A DNA stretch of 64,000 nt from Tsukamurella tyrosinosolvens (GCF_900104775.1 NZ_FNSA01000003.1:3968001-4032000); one strand, 5' to 3'; shown: positions 15,914 through 25,448, counted from the first letter of the stretch. Notes: generated by a model not told the origin, from the letters alone. Program-made: numbers and translations.

Positions 15914-16570
15914 CTACCGCGGCAGGCGGGTGAAGACGCGGTGCACGACGCCGGCGCCGGGGCTCACGACGGATTCGATCGCGAACCGCTCCTGCACGCC
16001 CTCGAGCCCGTCCCACAGCCGCTCGCCGCGGCCGAGCACGATCGGCACCTCGACGAGGTGCAGGTGATCGACGAGGTCGGCGGCGAGGAACTCGCGCACC
16101 GTCGCCACGCCCCCGCCGATGCGGATGTCCGCATCCCCTGCGACCTCCCGTGCCGCGGCGACGGCCTCGGCGGGCGATGCGTCGAGGAACCGGAACTCCA
16201 CGCCGTCCTCCGTGGTGAACGTCGGCCGGGGGTGATGGGTCAGCACGATGATCGGCGTGGTGAACGGCGTCTGCTCGCCCCACCAGCCGCGCCAGGACTC
16301 GTCGGCGAGCACCTCGGGCGTCGGCGCGAACTTGCCGCGGCCCATGATCTCGACGCCGATGCCCTCGTCCCAGGCCTCCGCGAAGGCATCGTCGACGCCT
16401 CGCGCCGCGCTGGTCAGCCCGTGGATCGCGGCGCCCCGTCGGGTGCCGAAGAACCACTCCATGAGCGATCCGCCCGCATGCCCGAAGGGCGCGTCGACGC
16501 TCTGCTCGGCACCGGTGCCGAAACCGTCCAGCGAGATCGCGAAGTTGTGCACGCGCACCTGACCCGTCAT
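15914..16570 (-). CDS. RibD-C/dihydrofolate reductase-like reductase
   Basis: A 218-residue protein of the RibD C-terminal/dihydrofolate reductase-like superfamily. It shows the ISLDGF N-terminal motif, GRGKF and the diagnostic C-terminal part IGGGVATVREFLAADLVDHLHL followed by EVPIVLGRGERLW. Such enzymes are NADPH-dependent reductases, but the substrate is unknown; folate or riboflavin function should not be assumed. It is a monocistronic minus-strand gene; 16571-16799 upstream (229 bp) contains no recognisable gene. Confidence 0.85.
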   Translation of the reverse strand: MTGQVRVHNFAISLDGFGTGAEQSVDAPFGHAGGSLMEWFFGTRRGAAIHGLTSAARGVDDAFAEAWDEGIGVEIMGRGKFAPTPEVLADESWRGWWGEQTPFTTPIIVLTHHPRPTFTTEDGVEFRFLDASPAEAVAAAREVAGDADIRIGGGVATVREFLAADLVDHLHLVEVPIVLGRGERLWDGLEGVQERFAIESVVSPGAGVVHRVFTRLPR

Positions 16571-16799
16571 GGGTCCAGGCTAGGTGACGTGCCCGGGCCG
16601 CCGGACCGCAACGGCGGGAGCGCGACCGGAGCGGGGCGTCGTGGGGCACCTCGCGCGCGATCGGCCATACAGAAAGTGAATACCGCCTGGTCAGCGGCCG
16701 CCGAACCGCGCTCACCTGCGGTTATTCAGAATGTGAATGGACGCGCTGCAATGCAGGCACCCACCGCCGTCCTCGCGGACGCGGACGAGAGCCGCTCGT

Positions 16800-17306
16800 C
16801 TATCCCTCCAGGAGCTTGCGCCGCAGCGCCTCGTCCTTACGCAGCACCATCTGTTCCAGGTCGGCCTGGAAGGCGGCCATGCGGGAGCGCAGCGCGGGGT
16901 CGGCGGCGCCGAGGATGCGGACGGCCAGCAGCCCGGCGTTGCGGGCGCCGCCCACGGACACCGTCGCCACGGGGATGCCGGCGGGCATCTGCACGATCGA
17001 GAGCAGCGAGTCCATGCCGTCGAGGTGCTTGAGCGGCACGGGCACGCCGATCACCGGCAGCGGGGTCGCGGAGGCGACCATGCCCGGCAGGTGCGCGGCG
17101 CCGCCGGCACCGGCGATGATCACCTCGACGCCGCGGTCGGCGGCGCCCTTGGCGTAGTCGAGCATCCGCTGCGGGGTGCGGTGCGCCGAGACCACGCCCA
17201 CCTCGAACCGGATCCCGAACTCGGCGAGCGCCTCGGCGGCGGCCTCCATCGTCGGCCAGTCCGAGTCGCTGCCCATGATCAATCCGACGCGGGGTCCGTC
17301 AGCCAT
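16800..17306 (-). CDS. purE: N5-carboxyaminoimidazole ribonucleotide mutase
   Basis: A 168-residue class I PurE. It has the signature [30 protein letters not shown] with the catalytic histidine, [13 protein letters not shown] and the final helix. It converts N5-CAIR (made by PurK) to CAIR in purine synthesis. The ATG at 17306 overlaps the end of purK by 8 bp and has a GGAG upstream; an in-frame ATG at 17321 would add five residues. The purK-purE coupling ensures joint supply of the two steps. Confidence 0.93.
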   Translation of the reverse strand: MADGPRVGLIMGSDSDWPTMEAAAEALAEFGIRFEVGVVSAHRTPQRMLDYAKGAADRGVEVIIAGAGGAAHLPGMVASATPLPVIGVPVPLKHLDGMDSLLSIVQMPAGIPVATVSVGGARNAGLLAVRILGAADPALRSRMAAFQADLEQMVLRKDEALRRKLLEG

Positions 17307-18525
17307 GCTCGCTCCATCCATCGGTCCATTCCGCGGTCGCCATCCAGTGCGCCGCGCGTTCCGCCCGCTCCCGCAGCTCCGCCACGTAGTCGGGGTCGTT
17401 CCGGTCCCCGCTCAGGGCGCCGACCAGGTTCACGTGCCCCACCTTGCGGTCGGGCCGCCCCTCCTTGCCGTACATGTGCACGTGCGCCTCGGGCATCCGG
17501 GCCATGAGGTGGTGCAGCCGCTCGTCGACGCCCATCTCGGGCTCCGACGGTGCGCCGAGCACGTTCGCCATGACGGTGAGCGGCGCGGTCGCGGCGGTGT
17601 CCCCGAGCGGGTAGTCGAGCACGGCCCGCAGGTGCTGCTCGAACTGGCTGGTGACGCAGCCGTTCATCGACCAGTGACCGGAGTTGTGGGGGCGCATCGC
17701 GAGCTCGTTGACCAGCATCTCGCCCGACGGGGTCTGGAACAGCTCGACCGCCATCACGCCGACGACGCCCAGCTCGTTCGCGAGCCGCAGCGCGAGCGAC
17801 TCGGCGAACGACGCTTCCTCGTCGGACAGGTTCGGCGCGGGCGCGAGCACCACGGCGCACTGCCCGTTCCGCTGCACCGTCTCCACCACGGGCCACGTGG
17901 CACCCTGCCCGAAGGGCGAGCGCGCGACCATCGCCGACAGCTCCCGTGCCAGCTCGACCCGCTGTTCCGCGAGCAGCTGCACGCCGGCGGCGAGCTGCTC
18001 CGCCGCGACCTCCAGCGCCTCGGCCCGCGTGTCCGGCAGCCACACGCCGCGGCCGTCGTAGCCGCCCCGGACGGCCTTGAGCACGACGGCACCGTCGAAC
18101 CGGTCCCAGAAGGCCTCGACGTCGGCGACGGCGGTGATCTCGGCGAAGCCCGGCACGGGCGCGCCGAGCTCGGCCAGACGGTGCCGCATCGCCAGCTTGT
18201 CCTGCGCGTACAGCAGCGCCTGCGGCGGCGGGTTGACCGTCACGCCCTCGGACTGCAGCTGCAGCAGGTGCTCGGTGGGCACGCCCTCGTGGTCGAAGGT
18301 CAGGGCGTGCGCCCCGGTCGCGACGCGGCGCAGGTCCTCGATGCGGTCGTGGTCGCCGAGCACGACGTCGGCGCACACCTGGGGCGCGGGCTCGTCGGGC
18401 GCGGCGGCCAGGACGCGCAGGGACTGGCCCAGCGCGATGGCGGCCTGATGGGTCATGCGGGCCAGCTGACCTCCGCCGACCATGGCCACCACGGGCCGCG
18501 ACCGGCGCGGTTGAACATCACTCAC
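17299..18525 (-). CDS. purK: N5-carboxyaminoimidazole ribonucleotide synthase
   Basis: A 408-residue ATP-grasp enzyme. The N-terminal dinucleotide-fold motif is [13 protein letters not shown]. The ATP-grasp core includes [15 protein letters not shown], the [24 protein letters not shown] segment (split here as [12 protein letters not shown] and [12 protein letters not shown]) and the [11 protein letters not shown] helix. It carboxylates AIR with bicarbonate and ATP, feeding PurE. A GATTAT element ends 6 nt before the GTG start, consistent with a leaderless transcript. Divergent from the GtrA gene, as in M. tuberculosis Rv3276c/Rv3277. Confidence 0.94.
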   Translation of the reverse strand: MSDVQPRRSRPVVAMVGGGQLARMTHQAAIALGQSLRVLAAAPDEPAPQVCADVVLGDHDRIEDLRRVATGAHALTFDHEGVPTEHLLQLQSEGVTVNPPPQALLYAQDKLAMRHRLAELGAPVPGFAEITAVADVEAFWDRFDGAVVLKAVRGGYDGRGVWLPDTRAEALEVAAEQLAAGVQLLAEQRVELARELSAMVARSPFGQGATWPVVETVQRNGQCAVVLAPAPNLSDEEASFAESLALRLANELGVVGVMAVELFQTPSGEMLVNELAMRPHNSGHWSMNGCVTSQFEQHLRAVLDYPLGDTAATAPLTVMANVLGAPSEPEMGVDERLHHLMARMPEAHVHMYGKEGRPDRKVGHVNLVGALSGDRNDPDYVAELRERAERAAHWMATAEWTDGWSEHG

Positions 18526-18628
18526 CGGTCCATAATCGCAGGTCCACGCCGCCGCGGGGGTGCCCGGGAGGCCCCACGCCCCCGGTCCGACCGCGTCACA
18601 CTCTCCGCGGTACTATTCACGGTTCCGT

Positions 18629-18634
18629 TAGAGT
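18629..18634 (+). promoter_or_regulatory. -10 element for the leaderless GtrA gene
   Basis: TAGAGT is followed by 7 nt and then GTG at 18642. The same hexamer and spacing occur before accD5 (22599-22604), which supports the 18642 start over GTG 18633. Confidence 0.55.
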
Positions 18635-18641
18635 GGCGCAC

Positions 18642-19184
18642 GTGGCTTTCATCGAGGCGATTCTGGATCGCACCCCGGCACCGCTCCGCGGCCTGGTCAT
18701 GCAGCACCACGAGCTGATCAAGTTCGCCATCGTGGGCAGCACGACGGCGGTCTTCGACCTCGCCATCTTCTACGGCCTGGTGCTCACCGTCCTCGACGAC
18801 AAGCCCACCGTCGCGAAGGTCTTCTCCGGCGTCTGCGCCGTGATCCTCTCGTACATCCTCAACAGCGAGTGGAGCTTCAAGCACCGCGGCGGCCGTGAGA
18901 AGCACCATGAGGCGCTGCTCTTCTTCGCGATCTCGGGCATCGGCGTGCTCATCATGGCCGCGCCGATCTTCATCGCGAACAACTTCTTCGACCTGCGCAA
19001 CGTCGACTCGAAGACCACGCTGATCATCGTCGACTTCGTGCTCAATTACATCGTCGGCAACCTGCTGCAGATGGCCTTCCGCTTCTGGGCGCTGCGCCGG
19101 TACGCCTTCCCCGAGGACATGCGCGACGCCCCGGATCAGGAGTCCATCCCGGACGACGAGACCCGCGCCAACGCCGAGCGCTGA
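18642..19184 (+). CDS. GtrA-family membrane protein (polyprenyl-linked sugar flippase-like)
   Basis: A 180-residue protein with four predicted membrane helices (about residues 25-47, 57-77, 92-117 and 128-150) and the GtrA signature ELIKFAIVGSTTAVFDLAIF plus SYILNSEWSFK. GtrA proteins are thought to help move polyprenyl-phosphate sugars across the membrane; in this lineage the Rv3277 orthologue sits at the same locus. The C-terminal tail is acidic. The histidine kinase gene follows after 12 bp and is probably cotranscribed. Confidence 0.87.
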   Translation: MAFIEAILDRTPAPLRGLVMQHHELIKFAIVGSTTAVFDLAIFYGLVLTVLDDKPTVAKVFSGVCAVILSYILNSEWSFKHRGGREKHHEALLFFAISGIGVLIMAAPIFIANNFFDLRNVDSKTTLIIVDFVLNYIVGNLLQMAFRFWALRRYAFPEDMRDAPDQESIPDDETRANAER

Positions 19185-19196
19185 GCCCCCCCGGGC

Positions 19197-20501
19197 GTGC
19201 GGCACCGGATCCTCCGCTCGACCATCGCGGTCGTCGCGGTCACGGGCCTGTTCCTCGGCCTGCCGCTCATGTTCTACACGTGGCGCTGGCTCGACGACAC
19301 CGCCCGCACCGACCTCCAGCACCGCCTGCAGCGGGCATCGTCGGCGATCCTCCTGCAGGAGCAGCGCACCGGCGTCACCGATGAGCCGCCGGTCGAGGCG
19401 CTCCGCCTCCTGGTCCCGTCCGACGGCCGTCTGGTCCTCACCTACACCGACCGCACCGGCGCCTCGCGCGAGCTGGCCGTCGGCCGCGGTCCGCTCGAGC
19501 ACGCGATGGTCGAGGGCACCTCGCTGGGAGACGCGGGGATGCTGCGGATCGAGCAGGACTACGCGGGCGTCCGCGACGACCAGTTCCGCGCCCTGAGCAT
19601 CGAGTTGATCGTCATGGTGCTGTCGCTGACCGCGGGCGTCGTGGTCGCGGCGGTCACGGCGAGCCGCGTCGCCGACCCGGTGCAGGAGGTCGCGGGCCGC
19701 GCGCAGCGCCTCGCGAACGGCGACTTCCGGCCCGATCCGCACCGGCACGGCATCGAGGAGCTCGACCGCGTGCTGGACGTGCTCGACACCGCGACGGTGG
19801 AGATCGCCGACCGGCTGCAGCGCGAGCGGCAGATCGTGGGCGAGGTGTCGCACCAGCTGCGGAGCCGCCTCACCGCGATCCACATCCGCCTCGACGAGCT
19901 GACCCTGCACCCCGACCCCGAGGTGGTCACGGAGGCGCGGGCCGCCCTCGATCAGGTCGACCGGCTCACCTCGTCCGTCGGCGACATGGTGCAGATGGCG
20001 CGGTCCGAGCGCTCGCCGCAGGGCACCGTCGACGTGCGGGCCGAGCTCGTCCCTCTGCTGGCCGACCTCGCCCCGTCGTTCGACCGGGCCGGACGGCGGC
20101 TCACGGTGCTCCCGCCCGACGGTCCGCCGCTCCCCGCCCGGGCCACCGCGACGCGGGTGCGGGAGGCGACGACGGTGCTCGTCGACAACGCGCTGATGCA
20201 CGGCACCGGCGAGGTGACGGTGCGGCTCGGCTCGGTGGGGGCGCACACCGTGCTGGTGACCGTGTCGGACGAGGGCTCCGGGATCTCCGACGGCGATGCC
20301 CAGCGCATCTTCCGGCGGGGCTACTCGGTGGGCGACGGGACCGGGGTCGGCTTGGCGCTGGCCCGCGCCTTCGTCGAGGGCGACGGGGGCCGCCTCCAGT
20401 TGCAGAGCCGCAAGCCGACGACGTTCGCGATGTTCCTGCCCGCGGCCGCGCCCGGCACCGCCCCGGAGGCGGCCGTCGAGCGCGAGCCCGAGCCCCGCTG
20501 A
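19197..20501 (+). CDS. Membrane sensor histidine kinase
   Basis: A 434-residue kinase. Two membrane helices (about 8-29 and 133-154) flank an extracytoplasmic sensor region of about 100 residues. These lead to a HAMP linker (SRVADPVQEVAGRAQRLANG), a HisKA box with H219 (EVSHQLRSRL) and an HATPase domain with the N box (LVDNALMHG) and G boxes (DEGSGI, GTGVGLALARAF). It starts with GTG just after gtrA. Its gene converges on the response regulator gene at 20513, leaving 11 bp between stop codons, so the likely partners are on separate transcripts. The signal is unknown. Confidence 0.88.
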   Translation: MRHRILRSTIAVVAVTGLFLGLPLMFYTWRWLDDTARTDLQHRLQRASSAILLQEQRTGVTDEPPVEALRLLVPSDGRLVLTYTDRTGASRELAVGRGPLEHAMVEGTSLGDAGMLRIEQDYAGVRDDQFRALSIELIVMVLSLTAGVVVAAVTASRVADPVQEVAGRAQRLANGDFRPDPHRHGIEELDRVLDVLDTATVEIADRLQRERQIVGEVSHQLRSRLTAIHIRLDELTLHPDPEVVTEARAALDQVDRLTSSVGDMVQMARSERSPQGTVDVRAELVPLLADLAPSFDRAGRRLTVLPPDGPPLPARATATRVREATTVLVDNALMHGTGEVTVRLGSVGAHTVLVTVSDEGSGISDGDAQRIFRRGYSVGDGTGVGLALARAFVEGDGGRLQLQSRKPTTFAMFLPAAAPGTAPEAAVEREPEPR

Positions 20502-20512
20502 CCGGCTCCCGA

Positions 20513-21199
20513 CTACTCCGCGTCGAACCGGAAGCCGACGCCGCGGACGGTCACGATGCGCCGCTGCGGGCCGGTGTCGTCGCCGATCTTCCGGCGCAGC
20601 CAGGAGATGTGCATGTCGAGGGTCTTCGAGCCGCGCAGGTCGGAGTCGCCCCACACGTCCGCCAGGATCTCCTCGCGCGAGAGCAGGCGCCCGGCGTGCT
20701 CCATGAGGAAGCGCAGCAGCTCGAACTCCTTGTTCGCCAGGGCCACGTCGGCACCGTCGACGGTGACCCTCCGCGCGGTGGCGTCGAGCCGGATGCCGGC
20801 GGCCTCGACGACCTCGGGGGCGTCCTGGACGGGCGCGCTGCGCCGCAGCAGGGCCCGGGTGCGGGCCATGAGCTCGAACATGCGGAAGGGCTTGCCCACG
20901 TAGTCGTCGGCGCCGGCGTCGAGGCCCACGACGAAGTCCATCTCGTCGGTGCGGGCGGTCAGCATGAGCACGGCCAGCTCGGGGCGCGCGGTGCGCACCT
21001 CGCGGCACACCTCCAGCCCGTCCAGCTCGGGCAGCCCGAGGTCGAGGATGAGCAGCGCGTACTCGCCGTCGAGGGCGTTCCGCAGGGCCTCGGTGCCCGT
21101 GCCCGCGACGTCCACCTCGTAGCCCTCGCGCGACAGCGCCCGGGCCAGCGGCGATGCGATCGCCTCGTCGTCCTCGGCCAGGAGCACCCGCGTCGTCAT
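20513..21199 (-). CDS. OmpR/PhoB-family response regulator
   Basis: A 228-residue regulator. The receiver domain has the acidic pair E9/D10/D11 (LAEDDEA), phosphoacceptor D53 (LLILDLGLPELDG) and the conserved lysine in GKPF. The C-terminal winged helix (about 135-226) includes NKEFELLRFLMEHAG, VWGDSDLRGSKTLDMHIS and VRGVGFRF. The ATG at 21199 overlaps the stop codon of the PH-domain gene by 3-4 bp, so it is translated from the birA-PH-regulator transcript. The convergent kinase at 19197-20501 is the probable partner; targets are unknown. Confidence 0.9.
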   Translation of the reverse strand: MTTRVLLAEDDEAIASPLARALSREGYEVDVAGTGTEALRNALDGEYALLILDLGLPELDGLEVCREVRTARPELAVLMLTARTDEMDFVVGLDAGADDYVGKPFRMFELMARTRALLRRSAPVQDAPEVVEAAGIRLDATARRVTVDGADVALANKEFELLRFLMEHAGRLLSREEILADVWGDSDLRGSKTLDMHISWLRRKIGDDTGPQRRIVTVRGVGFRFDAE

Positions 21200-21741
21200 G
21201 ACCGCCGAGAGTACTCCGCCGAGCCGTCGTCGCGGCCCCGGTAGTCGTCCGCGTCGTCGAGCGCATCCACGAGGAGCGCGTGGGTCGCGGCGATCCGCGG
21301 CACGTCGGGGAAGTCGAGGGGATCCTCCCCCGCGGACTCGACGGTGAGGACGCCGCTGCGCAGGGCCCGGTCGATGAGCCGCTGGTGGTACTGCACCGAG
21401 TTGATGCGGCGCAGCGGGATGTCGATGCCGCGGCGGCGCACGATGCCGGAGCGGAACATGATCCGCAGGTCGGTGACCACGAGGTGGGTCGCCCGCCAGA
21501 CCGCCCACGGCCGCGCCGTCCACCAGCCGACGACCAGGACCCACACCACGACGATCGCGAGCAGCAGCCAGTCCGGCAGCGCGCCGTCGAGCTTGGCGCG
21601 GCTGAGCAGGCCGAGCGCGACGCCCGCGCCCGCGCACGCGGCGAACAGCACGAGGACCGGCACGATCATCCGCGTGGCGTGCGGGCGGGTGTGCAGCAGG
21701 ATCCGCTCGTCGTCGACGAGCGCCTTCGCGGGGAAGCCCAT
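21196..21741 (-). CDS. Membrane protein with bacterial PH domain (Rv3278c-like)
   Basis: A 181-residue protein. Two membrane helices (about 27-48 and 57-77) precede a bPH2-type domain of beta strands (TDLRIMFRSGIVRRRGIDIP, RRINSVQYHQ, GVLTVESAG). Such proteins are common in actinobacterial membranes, but no activity is established. It lies 2 bp from birA and overlaps the response regulator start. The orthologous position in M. tuberculosis is Rv3278c, between gtrA and birA. Confidence 0.82.
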   Translation of the reverse strand: MGFPAKALVDDERILLHTRPHATRMIVPVLVLFAACAGAGVALGLLSRAKLDGALPDWLLLAIVVVWVLVVGWWTARPWAVWRATHLVVTDLRIMFRSGIVRRRGIDIPLRRINSVQYHQRLIDRALRSGVLTVESAGEDPLDFPDVPRIAATHALLVDALDDADDYRGRDDGSAEYSRRS

Positions 21742-21743
21742 TC

Positions 21744-22550
21744 TCAGGCCGGTCGCAGGTGGGTGACGTCGCCCGCGGAGAGCACGTGGCGCTTCCCGGC
21801 CGCGTCCTGCACCACGATGCGCCCCTCGGCGTCCACGTCGACGGCGGTGCCGCGCAGCACCTCGTCGGCGGGGAGCGAGACCGTCACTTCCTGCCCGACG
21901 GTGACGCACGCGGCCAGGTACTCGGCGCGGGCGGCGGCCGGGTCGTCGGTCCAGGCGGTCAGCCCGGCGTCGAGGTGCCGCAGGTACGCGATGGCCAACG
22001 CGGTCCGGTCGGGGTCCGCGGCGCCGGCCAGCTGGAGCGAGGTGGCCGTCTCGACCGGCACGTCGGCCGCGGCCAACGTCGTGTTGAGGCCCGTGCCGAT
22101 GACGGCGACGAGGTTCCCGCCGGGCGCGGTGGCGAGCTCGGAGAGGATGCCGGCGGTCTTGCCGCCGCGCCCGCCGGGCTCGGCGTCCAGGAGCACGTCG
22201 TTCGGCCACTTGAGGCCCGCGCTCAGGCCCGTCACCTCACGCACGGCCGCGACTGCGGCGACGCCGGTGACCAGCGAGAGCCAGCCCGCGCGGGGAGCCG
22301 CGGCGGCGGGCACGGCCACCGTCACCGAGATGGACAGCTGGGTGCCGGCGGGTGCCGACCACGGCCGCAGGTGCCGGCCGCGGCCGGCCGTCTGCACGTC
22401 GGCGATGAGAACGCGGCCGGGCTCGTCGCCCGCGCGGACGCCGTCGGCGAGGTCGGCGTTGGTGGAGCCAGTGCTGGGCACCACCAACACCTGGTGCCAG
22501 CGCGTGCCGCGCACGGCTGCGGCGATCGCCGCCTGATCGGGGAGCACCAC
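21744..22550 (-). CDS. birA: Biotin--[acetyl-CoA-carboxylase] ligase (class I BirA)
   Basis: A 268-residue enzyme that forms biotinyl-AMP and attaches biotin to the AccA-type carrier. Motifs are STGSTNADL, the biotin-binding [11 protein letters not shown] (GRGR variant of GRGRxGR), KWPNDVLL and IGTGLN; a C-terminal SH3-like domain ends the protein. There is no N-terminal helix-turn-helix, so it is a class I ligase and not a repressor. The GTG start has a GGAGG ribosome-binding site. It is divergent from accD5 across 61 bp, and the biotin carrier subunit accA3 lies 13 kb away, so this locus supplies the carboxylase and its modification. Confidence 0.93.
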   Translation of the reverse strand: MVLPDQAAIAAAVRGTRWHQVLVVPSTGSTNADLADGVRAGDEPGRVLIADVQTAGRGRHLRPWSAPAGTQLSISVTVAVPAAAAPRAGWLSLVTGVAAVAAVREVTGLSAGLKWPNDVLLDAEPGGRGGKTAGILSELATAPGGNLVAVIGTGLNTTLAAADVPVETATSLQLAGAADPDRTALAIAYLRHLDAGLTAWTDDPAAARAEYLAACVTVGQEVTVSLPADEVLRGTAVDVDAEGRIVVQDAAGKRHVLSAGDVTHLRPA

Positions 22551-22586
22551 GACGTCCTCCTTCTATGGGCAGTGCGGTTCGGAATC

Positions 22587-22605
22587 GACTCTATTGGTTA
22601 GAGTC
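22587..22605. promoter_or_regulatory. Inverted repeat in the birA-accD5 intergenic region
   Basis: GACTCTA-TTGGT-TAGAGTC has perfect 7-bp arms. It covers the presumed accD5 -10 element (TAGAGT, 22599-22604) and ends 6 bp before the ATG. This is the right place for a repressor operator controlling accD5 and possibly birA. It does not resemble a known biotin-repressor site. Confidence 0.45.
22599..22604 (+). promoter_or_regulatory. -10 element of accD5 (leaderless)
   Basis: TAGAGT is followed by 7 nt and ATG 22612. Confidence 0.5.
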
Positions 22606-22611
22606 GGGTCT

Positions 22612-24264
22612 ATGACGAGTGCCTCCACCACCGACGGCGCCTCCGGCGGCAACACCGCTGACGCCGAGCCCAGCATCCACACCACGGCCGGCAAGCTGGC
22701 CGCCTTCCGCAAGAAGGACGCCGAGGCGCTGGCCCCGATGGGCCAGGGCGCCATCGACAAGGTGCACGAGAAGGGTCGGCTCACGGCCCGCGAGCGCGTG
22801 CTCGCGCTGCTGGACGAGGGCTCGTTCGTGGAGCTGGACAAGCTGGCGCAGCACCGTTCGACGAACTTCGGCATGGCGGCGCGGCGTCCCGTCGGCGACG
22901 GCGTGGTGGCCGGTTACGGCACCATCGACGGCCGCGAGGTGTGCGTCTTCAGCCAGGACTCGTCGGTCTTCGGTGGCTCGCTCGGCGAGGTCTACGGCGA
23001 GAAGATCGTCAAGGTCATGGACCTGGCCACCAAGACGGGCCGTCCGCTGGTCGGCATCATCGACGGTGCCGGCGCCCGCATCCAGGAGGGCGTGGTCTCG
23101 CTCGCCCTGTACTCGCAGATCTTCTTCCGCAACACGCAGGCCTCGGGCGTCATCCCGCAGATCTCCGTGGTGATGGGCGCGGCCGCCGGCGGCCACGTCT
23201 ACTCCCCCGCGCTGACGGACTTCGTGGTGATGGTGGACCACGAGAGCCAGATGTTCATCACCGGCCCGGACGTCATCAAGTCCGTGACCGGCGAGGAGGT
23301 CACCAAGGAGGAGCTGGGCGGCGCCCAGACCCACATGACCAAGTCGGGCACCGCGCACTACGTCGCATCGGGCGAGCAGGACGCGCTGGACTACGTCCGC
23401 GAGCTGCTCACCTACCTGCCCTCGAACAACCGCGCCGAGGCTCCGCGCTTCGTGCCGACCGACCCGCTCACGGGCTCGATCGAGGAGTCGGTGAACGACG
23501 AGGACCGCGAGCTGGACACGCTGATCCCGGATTCGCCGAACCAGCCGTACGACATGCACGAGGTCATCCGCCGCCTGCTCGACGACGACGAGTTCCTCGA
23601 GATCCAGCCGCAGCGCGCGATGAACATCATCGTGGGCTTCGGCCGCATCGACGGCCGCAGCGTCGGCATCGTCGCGAACCAGCCCACCCAGCTGGCCGGC
23701 TGCCTCGACATCGACGCCTCGGAGAAGGCCGCGCGGTTCGTGCGCTTCTGCGACGCCTTCAACATCCCCATCGTCACCCTGGTGGACGTGCCCGGCTTCC
23801 TGCCCGGCACCGGCCAGGAGTACGACGGCATCATCCGCCGCGGCGCGAAGCTGCTCTACGCCTACGGCGAGGCCACCGTCCCGAAGATCACCGTCGTCAC
23901 CCGCAAGGCCTACGGCGGTGCGTACTGCGTCATGGGCAGCAAGGACATGGGCGCCGACATCAACCTCGCGTGGCCCACCGCCCAGTTCGCCGTGATGGGC
24001 GCGGGCGGCGCCGTCGGCTTCGTCTACCGCAAGGAGCTGGCGGAGGCGGCCGAGAAGGGCGAGGACGTCGAGGCCCTGCGCCTGAAGCTGCAGGAGGAGT
24101 ACGAGGACACCCTGGTCAACCCGTACGTGGCGGCCGAGCGCGGCTACGTCGACGCGGTGATCCCGCCCTCGCACACCCGCGGCCAGATCGTGACGGCCCT
24201 GAACATGCTCGAGCGCAAGGTCGTCGCCACCCTGCCCAAGAAGCACGGGAACATCCCGCTGTGA
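22612..24264 (+). CDS. accD5: Acyl-CoA carboxylase beta subunit (carboxyltransferase) AccD5
   Basis: A 550-residue carboxyltransferase of the propionyl/acetyl-CoA type. It has the N-terminal crotonase-like half ([13 protein letters not shown] oxyanion segment, [14 protein letters not shown]) and a matching C-terminal half ([51 protein letters not shown]). With AccA3 and AccE it forms the acyl-CoA carboxylase that makes methylmalonyl-CoA and malonyl-CoA for lipid synthesis. The ATG at 22612 is preferred: a TAGAGT -10 lies 7 nt upstream. It is coupled to accE by a 4-bp overlap. Confidence 0.95.
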   Translation: MTSASTTDGASGGNTADAEPSIHTTAGKLAAFRKKDAEALAPMGQGAIDKVHEKGRLTARERVLALLDEGSFVELDKLAQHRSTNFGMAARRPVGDGVVAGYGTIDGREVCVFSQDSSVFGGSLGEVYGEKIVKVMDLATKTGRPLVGIIDGAGARIQEGVVSLALYSQIFFRNTQASGVIPQISVVMGAAAGGHVYSPALTDFVVMVDHESQMFITGPDVIKSVTGEEVTKEELGGAQTHMTKSGTAHYVASGEQDALDYVRELLTYLPSNNRAEAPRFVPTDPLTGSIEESVNDEDRELDTLIPDSPNQPYDMHEVIRRLLDDDEFLEIQPQRAMNIIVGFGRIDGRSVGIVANQPTQLAGCLDIDASEKAARFVRFCDAFNIPIVTLVDVPGFLPGTGQEYDGIIRRGAKLLYAYGEATVPKITVVTRKAYGGAYCVMGSKDMGADINLAWPTAQFAVMGAGGAVGFVYRKELAEAAEKGEDVEALRLKLQEEYEDTLVNPYVAAERGYVDAVIPPSHTRGQIVTALNMLERKVVATLPKKHGNIPL

Positions 24265-24533
24265 GCGCCGAGCAGAAGCCGGTCGAGGCCAGCGCGGCCG
24301 ACGTCGAGAAGCTCAAGGCGGCCATCCGGTTCGAGCGGGGCAACCCGTCGGACGCGGACGTCGCCGCCGTCGTCGCGGTGCTCGCCGCGGCGACCGGCTC
24401 GACGCCGCAGTCCGGCCCGGAGGGCCCGAAGTCGCTGTGGGGCGACGTCCGCGACCGGATGCGCCCGCAGTACTTCAACGGCCCCAACGCCTTCACCAGC
24501 CAGACGCCGGTCTTCTGGACCAAGGGGTCCTGA
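24261..24533 (+). CDS. accE5: Acyl-CoA carboxylase epsilon subunit AccE5
   Basis: A 90-residue protein starting at the GTG that overlaps the accD5 stop. The basic/hydrophobic first half ([20 protein letters not shown], then VVAVLAAAT) and the C-terminal segment [10 protein letters not shown] ... FNGPNAF are characteristic of the small epsilon subunits that bind AccD5 in actinobacteria and raise carboxylase activity. M. tuberculosis has the same order accD5-accE5-maf. It is easily missed because longer frames overlap it. Confidence 0.9.
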   Translation: MSAEQKPVEASAADVEKLKAAIRFERGNPSDADVAAVVAVLAAATGSTPQSGPEGPKSLWGDVRDRMRPQYFNGPNAFTSQTPVFWTKGS

Positions 24534-24544
24534 TCCCCGCTCCC

Positions 24545-25183
24545 GTGCGCCTCGTGCTCGCGTCGGCCTCGCCGGCGCGGCTGTCGGTGCTGCGCGCCGC
24601 CGGCACCTCCCCGCTGGTCTCGGTCTCGCAGGTCGACGAGGACGCGATCCTCGCGGGCCTGGGCCCGGACGTCGCGCACGAGGACGCCGTCGCCGCGCTG
24701 GCGCGGGCCAAGGTGCAGGACGTGGTGGGCCGGATCGTCGCCGAGGAGCCGCTGCCCGGCCGCGCCGTGGTGATCGGCTGCGATTCGATGCTCTCCATCG
24801 ACGGCGAGCTCGTCGGCAAGCCGCACACGCCCGAGGTCGCGGCGGCGCGCTGGCGCGCGATGCGCGGCCGCACGGGCCGCCTCCTCACGGGGCACTGCGC
24901 GATCCTCCTCGACGACGGTGCCGTGGCCGGCGAGTCCGGCGGCACCCGGGCGACGACGCTGCGCTTCGGCGCACCGTCGGACGCGGAGATCGACGCCTAC
25001 GTCGCGACGGGCGAGCCCCTGCCGGTGGCCGGCGGGTTCACGCTCGACGGGCTCGGGGGTTGGTTCGTCGACGGCATCGAGGGTGACCCCAGCTCGGTCA
25101 TCGGCATCTCCCTGCCGCTGACCCGGCAGCTGTTGGGCGACCTGGGCGTCTCGCCCGTCGCGCTGTGGTCCGACCGAGCCTGA
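24545..25183 (+). CDS. maf: Maf-family nucleotide pyrophosphatase
   Basis: A 212-residue protein with the Maf signature LVLASASPARLSVLRAAG at the N terminus, IGCDSMLSIDGELVGKP (catalytic Asp) and the C-terminal GGFTLDGLGGWFVDGIEGDP. Maf proteins hydrolyse non-canonical or methylated nucleoside triphosphates and have been linked to cell-division arrest. The GTG at 24545 gives the family N terminus 11 bp after accE. In M. tuberculosis the next gene is sseA; here an 8-kb acyltransferase cluster intervenes. Confidence 0.9.
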   Translation: MRLVLASASPARLSVLRAAGTSPLVSVSQVDEDAILAGLGPDVAHEDAVAALARAKVQDVVGRIVAEEPLPGRAVVIGCDSMLSIDGELVGKPHTPEVAAARWRAMRGRTGRLLTGHCAILLDDGAVAGESGGTRATTLRFGAPSDAEIDAYVATGEPLPVAGGFTLDGLGGWFVDGIEGDPSSVIGISLPLTRQLLGDLGVSPVALWSDRA

Positions 25184-25448
25184 TCTTCACCATGACGGAC
25201 GTGGCGGACCTCACAGGGTTCGCGATCCGAATTCCGTAAGCATCGCGTTAACTCCGCGCAATCAGTACGTTTCCGCAGCTGGGAACCACAGTCGAAGGTT
25301 CAATCGCGTACGCCGTTCGAGCTGCAAGAACACCGAAGTAATCACCCCCTGCAAGTTCCCCCAACCCCGGTCAAGGGTCCGGCAGCGTGACGAGCGACAC
25401 CGCTCGTTCGTCTCGCGAAAGGAATAGACGTCGGCTTAGCGTCATGCC
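25184..25448. other. 265-bp AT-richer intergenic region at the left edge of the acyltransferase cluster
   Basis: This non-coding stretch is visibly lower in G+C than its surroundings (for example TTCCGTAAGCATCGCGTTAA). I see no gene, tRNA or intrinsic terminator in it. It ends with TAGCGT (25437-25442), 6 nt before the first acyltransferase ATG. It probably holds the control region of the cluster. Confidence 0.5.
25437..25442 (+). promoter_or_regulatory. -10 element of the acyltransferase operon (leaderless)
   Basis: TAGCGT is followed by 6 nt and ATG 25449; no Shine-Dalgarno sequence is seen. Confidence 0.4.

Noticed and set aside
21744-22550. BirA as biotin operon repressor
   Set aside because: The protein begins directly with the ligase domain and has no N-terminal helix-turn-helix.
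22591-24246. Long open frame on the minus strand opposite accD5
   Set aside because: Repetitive His/Asp/Leu/Val-rich translation typical of a mirror frame; accD5 is fully convincing on the plus strand.
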